The notes: generated from the sequence alone by a model not told the origin. DNA of 64,000 nucleotides from Caulobacter flavus (GCF_003722335.1 NZ_CP026100.1:1090001-1154000), one strand, 5' to 3'; positions 7,414 to 17,243 are shown, numbered from the stretch's first letter. Translations and numbers: made by a program.

Positions 7414-8071
7414 TCGGCGGATCGCAGCGGCCGTACAGGTTGTCGAGCCCCTTGAGATATTCCGGCATGGTCTGAAGGCCGAGCGCGGCGCGCCGCTTCT
7501 CGAGGCCGGCGGGATCCTCGACATTGTCGGGCATGGCGTGGCGGCCGTCGACGCAGCGCGCCCTCTGGGTGGCGTAGCGCTGGGGCCGCCCCTCCTGCTC
7601 GGCGATACGGTCGTAGAGGTTGGGATAACCGCTGGGCCCGCGCCCTTCGGCGACCAGCGGCTCCATCTTGGCCAGCGCCTCTTTCTGGAAGGCCAGATCC
7701 GGGGAATGGTTGACGATGTGGAAGGCCCCGTCGGCGGCGCGCTGGCCGACCTCCTCGGGCGTGAACCAGCCGCGCCCGGCCAGCAGCGTCTTCAGCCGTT
7801 CGGTGTGCTTGCGGTCGATCGGCTCGTAGTGCTCGGCCCAGATCGCGTCGAGCGCCTCGCGATCCTCGGGCGAGGCGGTCTTGCGCGCCTTCAGGAAGGT
7901 CACGCGCGTCGCCTGGTCGACCGCGCCCATGCCTCCCAGTTCCTCGATCAGCGCTTCCCTGGCGACCAGGGCCTGCGCCTCGGCCCGCGCCTGGGCCACC
8001 ACCGGGGTGTCCGCCGCAAAGGCCGGCGCCGCCGACAACATCGCCACCGCCACCAGACCTGTCCGGATCAT
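7403..8071 (-). CDS. DUF6624 domain-containing exported protein
   Basis: A 222-residue protein with a cleavable signal peptide (…APAFA, residues 1-19). The central and C-terminal part matches the DUF6624 pattern: a W-F-T-P-E-E-V-G...A-x-H-I-V-N-H segment, then L-Y-D-R-I ... Q-G/E-x-P-Q-R-Y-A-T-Q, then a short C-terminal helix block. The function of this domain is not known. The gene is convergent with the unknown gene ending at 7370, and its stop codon lies in the shared 9-bp tandem repeat. It lies upstream of the terminator that ends argG. Confidence 0.8.
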   Translation of the reverse strand: MIRTGLVAVAMLSAAPAFAADTPVVAQARAEAQALVAREALIEELGGMGAVDQATRVTFLKARKTASPEDREALDAIWAEHYEPIDRKHTERLKTLLAGRGWFTPEEVGQRAADGAFHIVNHSPDLAFQKEALAKMEPLVAEGRGPSGYPNLYDRIAEQEGRPQRYATQRARCVDGRHAMPDNVEDPAGLEKRRAALGLQTMPEYLKGLDNLYGRCDPPKAG

Positions 8072-8143
8072 CAGCGCCCCTCCACCATTGCCGGAAAGGT
8101 GGCGACGGCTCGCGGCGCAATCATGGCGGTCCCATCGCGCAAA

Positions 8144-8173
8144 GAAAAAGCCCCGCCGTTTCCGGCGGGGCTC
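8144..8173 (-). terminator. Intrinsic terminator downstream of argG
   Basis: A 10-bp stem, AGCCCCGCCG/CGGCGGGGCT, with a four-base loop. On the minus strand it is followed by TTTTTC, so it ends leftward transcription of argG. Confidence 0.8.
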
Positions 8174-8198
8174 GTTCCTGATCCGAAGCTCGAAAGCC

Positions 8199-9424
<1,226 letters not shown>

Positions 9425-9516
9425 GTCGGGGGTCCTTGTCGAAGGCGAAAACACAAAGTCGCGGGGCGTTTAGCGCGCTTTTGCGACGAGGGAAACAACA
9501 GGGTCGGCAAGCGGCC

Positions 9517-9879
9517 CTACAGCCGGATCTTGCCCTCTTCGGCCAGCTGGTTCAGCGCCCGCCGCACCTGGGTCAGGTGGATGACCGCGAAGATCGCCGC
9601 CAAGGTGGCGCGCAGGCCCAGCATGATGATCGACAGCGTCAGGTCGTCGGCCTGCCGGCTCTCGACCAGCAGGTAGAGGCTGATCGCGAACGCCCCGGCC
9701 GGGAGCAGCACCAGGGCCGGACCGCGCGGCAGGCGCAGCAGGGTCGCGCCGCCGGGCGACCAGGCCACCGGCGTGGACTCGCCCTTGGGGATCTTGCTCC
9801 AGGCCATGCGCGACGCGCCGGCCATGATCGACAGGGCCAGAATCCAGAGCACGTCGCCGATGACGCCGAGAATATCCAT
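9517..9879 (-). CDS. Small membrane protein, unknown function
   Basis: A 120-residue protein with about three hydrophobic segments (residues 5-22, 48-72 and 80-102) and a charged C-terminal tail. I do not recognise a family. Its ATG (9877-9879) directly abuts the kup stop codon, so it is translationally coupled to the potassium transporter and probably co-transcribed. A link to potassium or membrane-potential homeostasis is possible but rests only on position. Confidence 0.75.
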   Translation of the reverse strand: MDILGVIGDVLWILALSIMAGASRMAWSKIPKGESTPVAWSPGGATLLRLPRGPALVLLPAGAFAISLYLLVESRQADDLTLSIIMLGLRATLAAIFAVIHLTQVRRALNQLAEEGKIRL

Positions 9880-11874
9880 CTACACAGTCACCTGGGCGCC
9901 GAGCTCGACCACGCGGCCGGGCGGAATCTTGAAGAAGTCGGTCGGGTTGGCCGCGTTCTTCATCAGGAAGATGTACAGCCGGTCCTGCCACAGGGGCATG
10001 CCCGAATTGGCCGACGGCACGATCGAGCGCCGGCCGAGGAAGAAGCTGGTGGCCATGATGTCGAACTTCAGCCCCTGCTGCTTGCGCAGCAGCGCCAGCG
10101 CCTTGGGCACGTTCGGGCTTTCCATGAAGCCGTAGTAGATCTCGACCTTCTTGAAGTCGTCATTGACCTTGAAGGTCTTGATGCGGTCCTCCTCGGGCAC
10201 GCGCGGCGTCTCGGCCGTGCGCACGGTCAGCACCACGTTGCGCTCGTGCAGCACCTTGTTGTGCTTGAGGTTGTGCATCAGCGCGACCGGCGTCATGTCC
10301 GGGTCGGAGGTTAGGAAGATCGCCGTGCCGGGGGCGCGGTGCGGCGCGCGGGCCCGCAGGATCTCCATCAGGTCGGCCAGCGGCACCGAGTCCCGGCGGG
10401 TCTTCTCGCTGAGGATCTGGCTGCCGCGCACCCAGGTGGCCATGATCGTGAACAGGGCCGCGCCGATCAGCACCGGCAGCCAGCCGCCGGTGAAGAAGCG
10501 CAGGGCGTTGGCGCTGAGGAACACCAGGTCCAGGGTCATGAAGGGGATCAGGAAGGCCAGCGCCGCCGGCAGCTGCCACTTCCAGAGCTGGCGCATGACG
10601 ATGAAGGCCATGGCCGTGGTCACCACCATCGTCCCGGTCACCGCCAGGCCGTAGGCGTGGGCCATGGCCGACGAGGTCTTGAAGGTGAACATCACCGCCA
10701 GCACGCCCAGCAGCAGCATGGTGTTGAGCTGCGGCACGAAGATCTGGCCCGACTGGGTCTCGGAGGTGCGGCGCACGTCCATGCGCGGCAGGAGGCCCAG
10801 CTGGATCGCCTGCTGGGTCAGCGAGAAGGCGCCGGTGATCACCGCCTGGCTGGCGATGACCGTGGCCGCGCCGGCCAGGATCACCAGCGGCAGGCGCAGG
10901 ACGTCGGGCGCCATCTCGAAGAACCAGTTGAGCTCCTGGAACGGCGCGCCGGTCCGCTCGGCCTCGACCAGGGTGTTCAGCGCCAGGGCGCCCTGACCCA
11001 GATAGTTCAGGGCCAGGCACGGCAGCACGAAGAACAGCCACGCGGCCTGGATCGGCCAGCGGCCGAAATGGCCCATGTCGGCGGTCAGGGCCTCGGCCCC
11101 GGTCACGGTCAGGAACACCGCGCCCAGCACGATGAAGCCGGCCATGCCGTGATGCTGCAGGAAGTGGACCGCGTAGTAGGGGTTGATCGAGCGGAAGACG
11201 CCGGGATGGGCCAGCAGGTTGTAGACGCCCAGCACCGCCATGACGGTGAACCACAAGGCGCAGACCGGCCCGAACAGCTGGCCGACCTTGGCCGTGCCGC
11301 GGCTCTGGATGAAGAACAGGCCCAGCAGCATCACCGTGGCGATCAGCAGCACCATCTCGGTGGTGATGCTGTGCTCGAGCGCGGGGATGGTCCGCAGGCC
11401 CTCGACCGCCGACAGCACCGACATGGCCGGGGTGATCACCGCGTCGCCGTAGAACAGCGCCGCCCCGATCACGCCCAGGCCGAACACCAGGGCCGTGCGC
11501 CGGCCCATGGCGCGCTGGGCCAGGGCCATCAGCGACAGCACCCCGCCCTCGCCCTTGTTGTCGGCGCGCATGATGAACAGCACGTACTTGATCGTCACGA
11601 CCAGGATCAGCGCCCACAGGGCCAGCGACACCACGCCGAGAATCTCGGCCCGCGTCACCCCGTCGGCGGCGGCCGTGTGCAGCGCCTCCTTGAAGGCGTA
11701 GAGCGGGCTGGTGCCGATGTCGCCGAACACGACGCCGACGGAACCCAGCGCGAGCACGAACGTGCCATGGCCCTTGGGACCGTGACCATTGGCGGAGCCC
11801 GCTTGCTGGGGAATGTCGCACGCCGCGACGGAGGCGTTCTCAGTGTTCGAAACGCCGGAGGCTTCGGAAGCCAT
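9880..11874 (-). CDS. kup: KUP-family low-affinity potassium uptake protein
   Basis: A 664-residue K+/H+ symporter with about 12 membrane segments and a C-terminal cytoplasmic domain of about 150 residues. The family signature GDIGTSPLYAF lies near residues 50-61, followed by the conserved D-N-K-G-E-G-G loop and the L-G-x-x-G-A-x-x-F-Y-G-D region. The N-terminal 35 residues are a hydrophilic extension with Cys19. Length matches Kup/TrkD. It overlaps nothing, but its TAG stop is immediately followed by the start of a small membrane-protein gene. Confidence 0.96.
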   Translation of the reverse strand: MASEASGVSNTENASVAACDIPQQAGSANGHGPKGHGTFVLALGSVGVVFGDIGTSPLYAFKEALHTAAADGVTRAEILGVVSLALWALILVVTIKYVLFIMRADNKGEGGVLSLMALAQRAMGRRTALVFGLGVIGAALFYGDAVITPAMSVLSAVEGLRTIPALEHSITTEMVLLIATVMLLGLFFIQSRGTAKVGQLFGPVCALWFTVMAVLGVYNLLAHPGVFRSINPYYAVHFLQHHGMAGFIVLGAVFLTVTGAEALTADMGHFGRWPIQAAWLFFVLPCLALNYLGQGALALNTLVEAERTGAPFQELNWFFEMAPDVLRLPLVILAGAATVIASQAVITGAFSLTQQAIQLGLLPRMDVRRTSETQSGQIFVPQLNTMLLLGVLAVMFTFKTSSAMAHAYGLAVTGTMVVTTAMAFIVMRQLWKWQLPAALAFLIPFMTLDLVFLSANALRFFTGGWLPVLIGAALFTIMATWVRGSQILSEKTRRDSVPLADLMEILRARAPHRAPGTAIFLTSDPDMTPVALMHNLKHNKVLHERNVVLTVRTAETPRVPEEDRIKTFKVNDDFKKVEIYYGFMESPNVPKALALLRKQQGLKFDIMATSFFLGRRSIVPSANSGMPLWQDRLYIFLMKNAANPTDFFKIPPGRVVELGAQVTV

Positions 11875-12049
11875 TCAATCCCTCCGGGACCGCGCCCTCG
11901 AAAATCTCGCGCGAAGCCCCATATCGATCAAGCGGCGCGCGATACACCCAATCTGATCCGGGTTCAATCGCGACCTTGGCCGCGGACCGGTGACGGTTTT
12001 TGTTTCAACGCGCGCGTTCCCCCCTTACGTTCCGGACTTACAGAAGATC

Positions 12050-12499
12050 ATGTCCGACAGTCAGAAGTTCCCCGTCGCCGCTCACGCCCTGGCCTATCTG
12101 GCGCACAAGGAGGCTTTCAGCCCCGACCGCGCCGTCGCCAGCGCCGAACTCGCGGCCTCCGTCCCCACCAATCCGGTGGTGGTCCGGCGCGTCACCGCCA
12201 TGCTCGGCAAGGCGGGGCTGATCGGCGCGCGCGCCGGCGCCAACGGCGGCGCCTGGCTGCTGAGGCCGGCCCAGGACATCACCCTCGACACCGTGCTGCG
12301 GGCCGTCCACGGCTGCGCCAATCTCGGCACCGCCCCGCCTGGGGTGAAGGGCTGCCCGGTCGGGGCCCGCATCCCCGACGCGGTCCGCGCGGCCCTGATC
12401 GCCGCCGACGCCGCCGCCGCCGAACGGCTGTCGCGGATCTCGGTAGCCGACCTGCTGGCCGATCCGGCCGAGCGCGAGGCCGTGCTGAAAAGCGCCTGA
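12050..12499 (+). CDS. Rrf2 family transcriptional regulator
   Basis: A 149-residue winged-helix regulator of the Rrf2 family (YwnA-like). The HTH covers about residues 5-65 (…ALAYLAHKE…ASVPTNPVVVRRVTAMLGKAGLI) and is followed by the wing G-A-N-G-G. Only two Cys (C-A-N and G-C-P) are present in the effector region rather than the three of IscR/NsrR, so an Fe-S cluster is doubtful. ATG 12050 is preferred over the longer frame from 11990. The next gene is a WrbA-like flavoprotein, and the intergenic region holds repeated GATTAC half-sites, so it probably represses that gene in response to redox or electrophile stress. Confidence 0.88.
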   Translation: MSDSQKFPVAAHALAYLAHKEAFSPDRAVASAELAASVPTNPVVVRRVTAMLGKAGLIGARAGANGGAWLLRPAQDITLDTVLRAVHGCANLGTAPPGVKGCPVGARIPDAVRAALIAADAAAAERLSRISVADLLADPAEREAVLKSA

Positions 12500-12566
12500 A
12501 GTCTCGAGGCGGCCGGGTCGAGCGCGCCTTAAAGCCGCCCTCAGAAAAACTGCACCCGAAATTGTT

Positions 12567-12610
12567 GCGATTACCCCTGGCGCCGGTCGCGGGGCCCATT
12601 ACGTAATCGC
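12567..12610 (+). promoter_or_regulatory. Candidate operator: GCGATTAC inverted repeat
   Basis: GCGATTAC (12567-12574) and its exact complement GTAATCGC (12603-12610) flank 28 bases. The right arm is also part of the palindrome ATTACGTAAT (12598-12607). It lies between the Rrf2 regulator and the flavoprotein gene, 50-93 bp upstream of the latter. Confidence 0.5.
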
Positions 12611-12659
12611 TACCGATACAGTTTCTGATCGGCAGCCAATTTCTGGGGATGAACCCGCC

Positions 12660-13268
12660 ATGAGCACCAAGGTCGCCATCGTCTATCACTCGGGCTACGG
12701 CCACACCGCCGTCCTCGCCGACAAGGTCGCGCAGGGCGTCCGCGACGCCGGCCAGACCCCGGTCGTCCTGCCGATCGAAAGCGCGACGCAGGACTTCAAG
12801 CCCATCCTCGACGCCATCACCGAGGCCGACGCCGTGGTGTTCGGCGCGCCGACCTACATGGGCGACGTCTCGGGCGTGTTCAAAGTCTTCGCCGACGCCA
12901 CCTCTGCCGTATTCTTCACCGGCGGCTGGAAGGACAAGCTGGCTGCGGGCTTCACCAACTCGCACAGCTTCGCCGGCGACAAGGGTCACGCCCTGGCCAG
13001 CCTGACGATCCTGGCCGCCCAGCACGGCATGAACTGGGTCAACCTGGGCGTCGCCCCGCCGGCCGTCACCGCCGCCGAGCGCGGTCCGGAGACGATCAAC
13101 CGCGTGGGCTCGTTCGTCGGCGTCGCGGCGCAGTCCGACAACGCCTCGCCCGAGATCACCCCGCCGGCCGGCGACCGCGAGACCGCCCGCCTGCTGGGCG
13201 TGCGCGTGGCCGAGGCCGCCGTCCGCTGGACCCGCGGCGCGCAACCGGCGCTGAGCGACGCGGCCTAA
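12660..13268 (+). CDS. WrbA-like flavodoxin-fold NAD(P)H:quinone oxidoreductase
   Basis: A 202-residue flavodoxin-like protein. The N-terminal strand is followed by an FMN phosphate loop (YHSGYGHTA, residues 9-17), and F-G-A-P-T-Y-M-G-D is the second FMN loop as in WrbA. The family reduces quinones by two electrons with NAD(P)H and protects against oxidative stress. It lies directly downstream of an Rrf2 regulator, with dyad sequences between them. The C-terminal part (G-D-R-E-T-A-R-x-L-G-x-R-V-A-E) also matches the WrbA/flavodoxin group. The exact substrate is not deducible. Confidence 0.88.
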   Translation: MSTKVAIVYHSGYGHTAVLADKVAQGVRDAGQTPVVLPIESATQDFKPILDAITEADAVVFGAPTYMGDVSGVFKVFADATSAVFFTGGWKDKLAAGFTNSHSFAGDKGHALASLTILAAQHGMNWVNLGVAPPAVTAAERGPETINRVGSFVGVAAQSDNASPEITPPAGDRETARLLGVRVAEAAVRWTRGAQPALSDAA

Positions 13269-13316
13269 GAGCCCGACTATCGGGCGCGCCATCCCCCTCC
13301 CCCGGGCGCGCCCTTC

Positions 13317-13360
13317 GCGGAGGAACGACCGACCCAGCCCTCCCCAGGTCGTTCCTCCGC
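13317..13360. repeat. 14-bp perfect inverted repeat between flavoprotein and SDR genes
   Basis: GCGGAGGAACGACC (13317-13330) and its exact complement (13347-13360) flank a 16-base C-rich loop. There is no T-run after it, so it is not a classical terminator. It could attenuate read-through or mask the GGAGGA it contains. Confidence 0.7.
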
Positions 13361-13442
13361 CCCCGCTTCAACCGCGCCTTGAACCAGACCGGCCGGCGTG
13401 CTCGACTTCCTGCGACGCTTCGTTTGCAGGACCTTCGACTCC

Positions 13443-14243
13443 ATGGCCCGCCGCCTCGCCCTGATCACCGGCGCCTCCGCCGGTATCGGGGCCGCCTTCG
13501 CCCGCATCTACGCCAGCCACGGCTACGACGTGGCCCTGACCGCCCGCCGGCTCGACCGGCTGGAGGCCCTGGCCGCCGAGATTCGCCTGCGTTTCGGGGT
13601 CGAGGCCTATGCGATCACGGCCGACCTGGCCGACCCGGCCGGCGTCGACGCGGTGCTGGCCGCGATCGCCGCCGAGGGCCGCGACGTCGACGCCCTGGTC
13701 AACAACGCCGGCTACGGCCTGCCAGGAACCTACGACCAGACCAGCTGGGCCGATCAGTCGGCCTTCCTGCAGGTGATGCTGACCTCGGTGTGCGGGCTGA
13801 CGCACAAGGTGCTGCCCGGCATGGTCGAACGACGCTTCGGACGCATCGTCAACGTCGCCTCGTTGGCGGGCCTGGTCCCCGGCGCGGCCGGCCATACGCT
13901 GTACGCGGCGACCAAGAGCTTCCTGGTCAAGTTCTCCCAGAGCCTGCACCTGGAGAACCTGGCCAACGGCGTGCACGTCAGCGCCCTGTGCCCGGGCTTC
14001 ACCCTGTCGGAGTTCCACGACGTCAACGGCACCCGGGCCCAGGTCAGCCAGAGCCTGCCGGCCTGGATGTGGCTGGGCGCCGACGAGGTCGCCGCCGCCG
14101 GCTACGAGGCCGCAGAGGCCAACCGCCCCGTCTGCGTCACCGGCGCGCCCAACAAGGCCATCGCCGTGCTCGCCAAGCTGATCCCCGACGAATGGGCCCT
14201 GGCGCTGATCGCCAACCAGGGCGGCAAGTTCCGGAAGGTCTAG
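13443..14243 (+). CDS. Short-chain dehydrogenase/reductase (SDR)
   Basis: A 266-residue classical SDR. It has the N-terminal Rossmann motif T-G-A-S-A-G-I-G, the N-N-A-G-Y-G motif after strand 4, a catalytic Ser (N-V-A-S-L-A-G) and Y-x-x-x-K (YAATK), followed by S-L-H-L-E and a C-P-G-F-T segment. Substrate is unknown; this subgroup is often annotated as a DltE-like or general oxidoreductase. The frame also allows a GTG start at 13398, but ATG 13443 puts the cofactor motif at the usual distance from the N-terminus. It is convergent with marC across a palindromic repeat. Confidence 0.9.
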   Translation: MARRLALITGASAGIGAAFARIYASHGYDVALTARRLDRLEALAAEIRLRFGVEAYAITADLADPAGVDAVLAAIAAEGRDVDALVNNAGYGLPGTYDQTSWADQSAFLQVMLTSVCGLTHKVLPGMVERRFGRIVNVASLAGLVPGAAGHTLYAATKSFLVKFSQSLHLENLANGVHVSALCPGFTLSEFHDVNGTRAQVSQSLPAWMWLGADEVAAAGYEAAEANRPVCVTGAPNKAIAVLAKLIPDEWALALIANQGGKFRKV

Positions 14244-14248
14244 CAAGA

Positions 14249-14369
14249 CCCTCTCCCTGAAGGGGGAGGTGTCGCCGAAGGCGACGGAGGGGGAAGTCGG
14301 CTCCCGCCTCGGCAAAGCCTTCCCTCTCCGACCGCTTCGCGGCCACCTCTCCCTTCAGGGAGAGGGTTC
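14249..14369. repeat. Palindromic intergenic repeat, family B copy 1
   Basis: CTCTCCCTGAAGGGGGAGGTG, then a small TCGCC-GAA-GGCGA hairpin, then GGAGGGGGAAG, with an inverted partner ending CTCTCCCTTCAGGGAGAGG. Similar copies occur at 35664 and 60380. It lies between the convergent SDR and marC genes. Confidence 0.9.
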
Positions 14370-15068
14370 TTACTTCTCCGCCGCGTAGGGCGCCTTGGCG
14401 TCCGCCCGGATCAGGCCGCGCGTGGCGTCGCCCACCCCGATCAGCACGAACTGCACCGCCAGGGCGCACAGGATCAGGCCCAGCACCCGCACCACGATGC
14501 TCATGCCGATGCGGCCCAGCACCTTGCTGATCACCGGCGCGGCCCAGAAGGTGGCGACCAGCACCACCGACACCGCCGCGATCACGCCCACGCCCAGGGC
14601 CATGCCGGCCAGGCCCAGGTGCTTGGCCTCGCTGGCGTAGATGATCACCGTCGAGATCGCCCCAGGGCCGATCAGCAGCGGCATGGCGAACGGCACGATC
14701 AGGCGCTCGAACCGCTTCTTGGCGTAGACCCGGGCCGACAGAACCTCGCCCTCCCCCTCGGCCGCGTCGGCGAACATGGTGGTGAAGTCGTCGCGCACCA
14801 TGTCCAATCCGAGAATGAACAGGATGATGCCGCCGGCGATGCGGAAGGCCGGCATCGAGATGCCGAAGAACTCGAGCAGGCTCACGCCGGTGAAGTAGAA
14901 GAAGACCAGGAAGGCCAGGACGAACAGGCCGATGTAGACGGCCACCATCCGCCGCCCCGCCGAGGCCGCGCCGATGGTCGCGGCGGCGAACAGCGGCACG
15001 TTGCCGATCGGGTCGATCAGGGCGAACAGCGCGACGAAGAAGTTGACGGCGAGTTCGGCCTGGCTCAT
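14370..15068 (-). CDS. MarC family integral membrane protein
   Basis: A 232-residue inner-membrane protein with six predicted membrane segments. It shows the MarC/UPF0056 hallmarks: L-F-A-L-I-D-P-I-G-N-V-P-L-F in the first helix, G-G-I-I-L-F-I-L-G-L-D-M in the third, and A-M-P-L-L-I-G-P-G-A-I-S-T in the middle. The transport function of the family is not settled despite the name. ATG 15068; divergent from pyrF with 88 bp between the starts. Confidence 0.93.
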   Translation of the reverse strand: MSQAELAVNFFVALFALIDPIGNVPLFAAATIGAASAGRRMVAVYIGLFVLAFLVFFYFTGVSLLEFFGISMPAFRIAGGIILFILGLDMVRDDFTTMFADAAEGEGEVLSARVYAKKRFERLIVPFAMPLLIGPGAISTVIIYASEAKHLGLAGMALGVGVIAAVSVVLVATFWAAPVISKVLGRIGMSIVVRVLGLILCALAVQFVLIGVGDATRGLIRADAKAPYAAEK

Positions 15069-15156
15069 TCGACGTCCTCAACCTTCATGACTGTGCGGGA
15101 AACGTCGCTCTCTCTAGAGCGATGCGGCCTCGCGCGCCAACACCGGAGCCTTGTCG

Positions 15157-15846
15157 ATGACCGCCGATCCGCGCCTGATTATCCCGCTGGACCTGCCCAC
15201 GGTCGCCGACGCCCGGAAAATGGTCGAGCGCATCGGCGACGCGGCCTCGTTCTACAAGATCGGCCTGGAGCTGCTGGCCACCGACGGCATGGCCTTCGCC
15301 GGCGACCTGAAGAAGGCCGGCAAGCAGGTGTTCCTCGATTGGAAGCTGCACGACATCGGCGCGACGGTTGAGCGCTCGGCCCGGGTGCTGGCCGGGGCCG
15401 GCTGCGACCTGCTGACGGTCCACGCCGAGCCGCAGGTGATGCAGGCGGCGGTGAACGCCAAGGCCGGCTCGGACCTGAAGATCCTGGCCGTCACCGTGCT
15501 GACCAGCCTGACCGACGCCGACCTGATCGAGATGGGCTACGCCTTCAGCGCCCGCGCCCTGGTCGAGCGCCGCATCCGCCAGGCCATCGAGTGCGGCGTC
15601 GACGGCATCGTCTCCAGTCCGCACGAGGCGGCGCTGGCCCGCGAGATCGGCGGGCCGGACTTCCTGGTGGTGACGCCGGGCGTGCGCCCCTTCTGGGCGG
15701 CCAAGAACGACCAGGCGCGCGCCGCCACCCCGGCCGACGCCCTGAAGGCCGGCGCCAGCCACCTGGTCTGCGGCCGCCCGATCACGGCGGCCAACGACCC
15801 GCGCGACGCCGCGCTGAAGGTGATCGAGGAGATGGCGGGGCTCTGA
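15157..15846 (+). CDS. pyrF: Orotidine 5'-phosphate decarboxylase
   Basis: Converts OMP to UMP, the last step of de novo pyrimidine synthesis. The 229-residue TIM barrel contains the catalytic D-W-K-L-H-D-I motif (D-x-K-x-x-D), an early L-D-L-P-T strand, and the C-terminal phosphate-binding G-A-S-H-L-V-C-G-R-P-I. The length fits the short bacterial PyrF group. ATG 15157 is chosen because GGAG (15144-15147) lies nine bases upstream; the TTG at 15151 would be too close. It is convergent with ald across a palindromic repeat. Confidence 0.96.
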   Translation: MTADPRLIIPLDLPTVADARKMVERIGDAASFYKIGLELLATDGMAFAGDLKKAGKQVFLDWKLHDIGATVERSARVLAGAGCDLLTVHAEPQVMQAAVNAKAGSDLKILAVTVLTSLTDADLIEMGYAFSARALVERRIRQAIECGVDGIVSSPHEAALAREIGGPDFLVVTPGVRPFWAAKNDQARAATPADALKAGASHLVCGRPITAANDPRDAALKVIEEMAGL

Positions 15847-15861
15847 AGCCCCCCAATTTTC

Positions 15862-16004
15862 GTCATCCCGGCCGTAGCGCGCAGCGCGAAGAGCCGGGAC
15901 CCAGGGCCCGCGGCATCGCGCCGGCCACTGCTCAGGACCGCTGACGCCGCCGCGCCGACGGCCCTTGGGTCCCGGATAGCCGCTAGCGCGGCTTCCGGGA
16001 TGAC
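15862..16004. repeat. Palindromic intergenic repeat, family A copy 1
   Basis: Bounded by CGTCATCCCGG and its complement CCGGGATGACG, with inner GGGACCCAGGG / GGGTCCCGG arms and a variable centre. It lies between convergent pyrF and ald. Confidence 0.92.
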
Positions 16005-16015
16005 GGGAAAAGTTT

Positions 16016-17140
16016 CTACAGCTTCGAGCCGCCCCAGACGCCGAACGGGTCGACGAAGTCCTTCACCAGGGCCTGGGCCACGGCCGGGTGGGTCAGCTTG
16101 CCGCCCAGCACGTTGAGGCCGCGCGCCAGGTGGACGTTGTCCTCCAGGGCGTCCAGGCCCTTGTCGGCCAGGGCCAGGCCGAACGGCAGGGTGGCGTTGC
16201 CCAGGGCGTCGGACGAGGTGCGCGGGGCCGCGCCCGGCATGTTGGCCACGCAGTAGTGGACGACGCCGTCGACGGTGTAGGTCGGCTCGGCGTGGGTGGT
16301 CGGGTGGCTGGTCTCGAAGCAGCCGCCCTGGTCGATCGACACGTCGACCAGCACCGAGCCCGGCTTCATCCGCGACAGGTGTTCGCGGCGCACCAGCTTC
16401 GGGGCGGCCGCGCCGGCGGTCAGCACCGCGCCGATCACCACGTCGGCCTTGAGGATCTCCTCCTCCACCGCGTCCAGCGTCGAATAGCGCGTGAGAATGC
16501 GGCCCTGGTACAGGTCGTCCAGTTCACGCATGCGGGGGATAGAGCGCTCCAGCACCACGACCTCGGCGCCGAGGCCGGCGGCCATGCGGGCGGCGTTGGA
16601 GCCCACCACGCCGCCGCCCAGCACCGCCACGCGGGCCGGCGGCACGCCGGGCACGCCGCAGAGCAGCAGGCCCATGCCGCCGTTGTGCTTGAGCAGGGTC
16701 TCGGCCGCCGAGAACACGGCGATGCGGCCGGCCACTTCCGACATCGGGGCCAGCAGCGGCAGGCCGCCGCGCGCATCGGTGACGGTCTCGTAGGCGATGG
16801 CCGCGCAGCCCGAGGCCAGCAGGCCCTCGGTCTGGGCCGGATCGGGCGCCAGGTGCAGGTAGGTGAAGAGGATGTGGCGGTCGGTCAGGCGCTCCCACTC
16901 GATCTTCTGGGGCTCCTTGACCTTCACGATCATCTCGGCCCCGGCGAACACCGCGTCGGCGTCCGGAGCGATGCTCGCGCCGGCCTTCACATAGGCCTCG
17001 TCGGCATAGCCGGCGCCCAGGCCCGCGCCCTGCTGCACCAGCACCTGGTGGCCGTGGGCGACGTATTCGCGGACGGCGGTGGGGGTCAGGCCGACCCGGT
17101 GCTCGCCCGGTTTGATCTCGGAGGGGACGCCAACGCGCAT
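16016..17140 (-). CDS. ald: Alanine dehydrogenase
   Basis: NAD-dependent oxidative deamination of L-alanine to pyruvate and ammonium (reversible). The 374-residue length is typical of Ald. It starts MRVGVPSEIKPGEHRVGLTP, carries the catalytic K (V-K-V-K-E-P) and His (Y-L-H-L-A) regions, and the Rossmann motif V-L-G-G-G-V-V-G. Later come V-D-V-S-I-D-Q-G-G and N-M-P-G-A-A-P-R-T-S, typical of the family. A divergent Lrp/AsnC regulator lies 120 bp away, so alanine-responsive control of this gene is likely. Confidence 0.97.
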   Translation of the reverse strand: MRVGVPSEIKPGEHRVGLTPTAVREYVAHGHQVLVQQGAGLGAGYADEAYVKAGASIAPDADAVFAGAEMIVKVKEPQKIEWERLTDRHILFTYLHLAPDPAQTEGLLASGCAAIAYETVTDARGGLPLLAPMSEVAGRIAVFSAAETLLKHNGGMGLLLCGVPGVPPARVAVLGGGVVGSNAARMAAGLGAEVVVLERSIPRMRELDDLYQGRILTRYSTLDAVEEEILKADVVIGAVLTAGAAAPKLVRREHLSRMKPGSVLVDVSIDQGGCFETSHPTTHAEPTYTVDGVVHYCVANMPGAAPRTSSDALGNATLPFGLALADKGLDALEDNVHLARGLNVLGGKLTHPAVAQALVKDFVDPFGVWGGSKL

Positions 17141-17183
17141 GATGTTTCCTCGCTTTTTAGCTTTAACGCTGGTGTACGCCTCT

Positions 17184-17243
17184 ACGTTCGCATGTTTCTT
17201 GGTTCTTTCGTCCTTCTAAGAACGTGGTATGCAGGAATCCTGC
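17184..17243. promoter_or_regulatory. ald-lrp intergenic operator candidates
   Basis: Nested dyads lie in the divergent region: ACGTTC (17184-17189) with GAACGT (17220-17225); GTTCTT (17202-17207) with AAGAAC (17218-17223); and the perfect 13-bp palindrome GCAGGAATCCTGC (17231-17243). They are plausible sites for the Lrp-family regulator encoded alongside. Confidence 0.5.
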
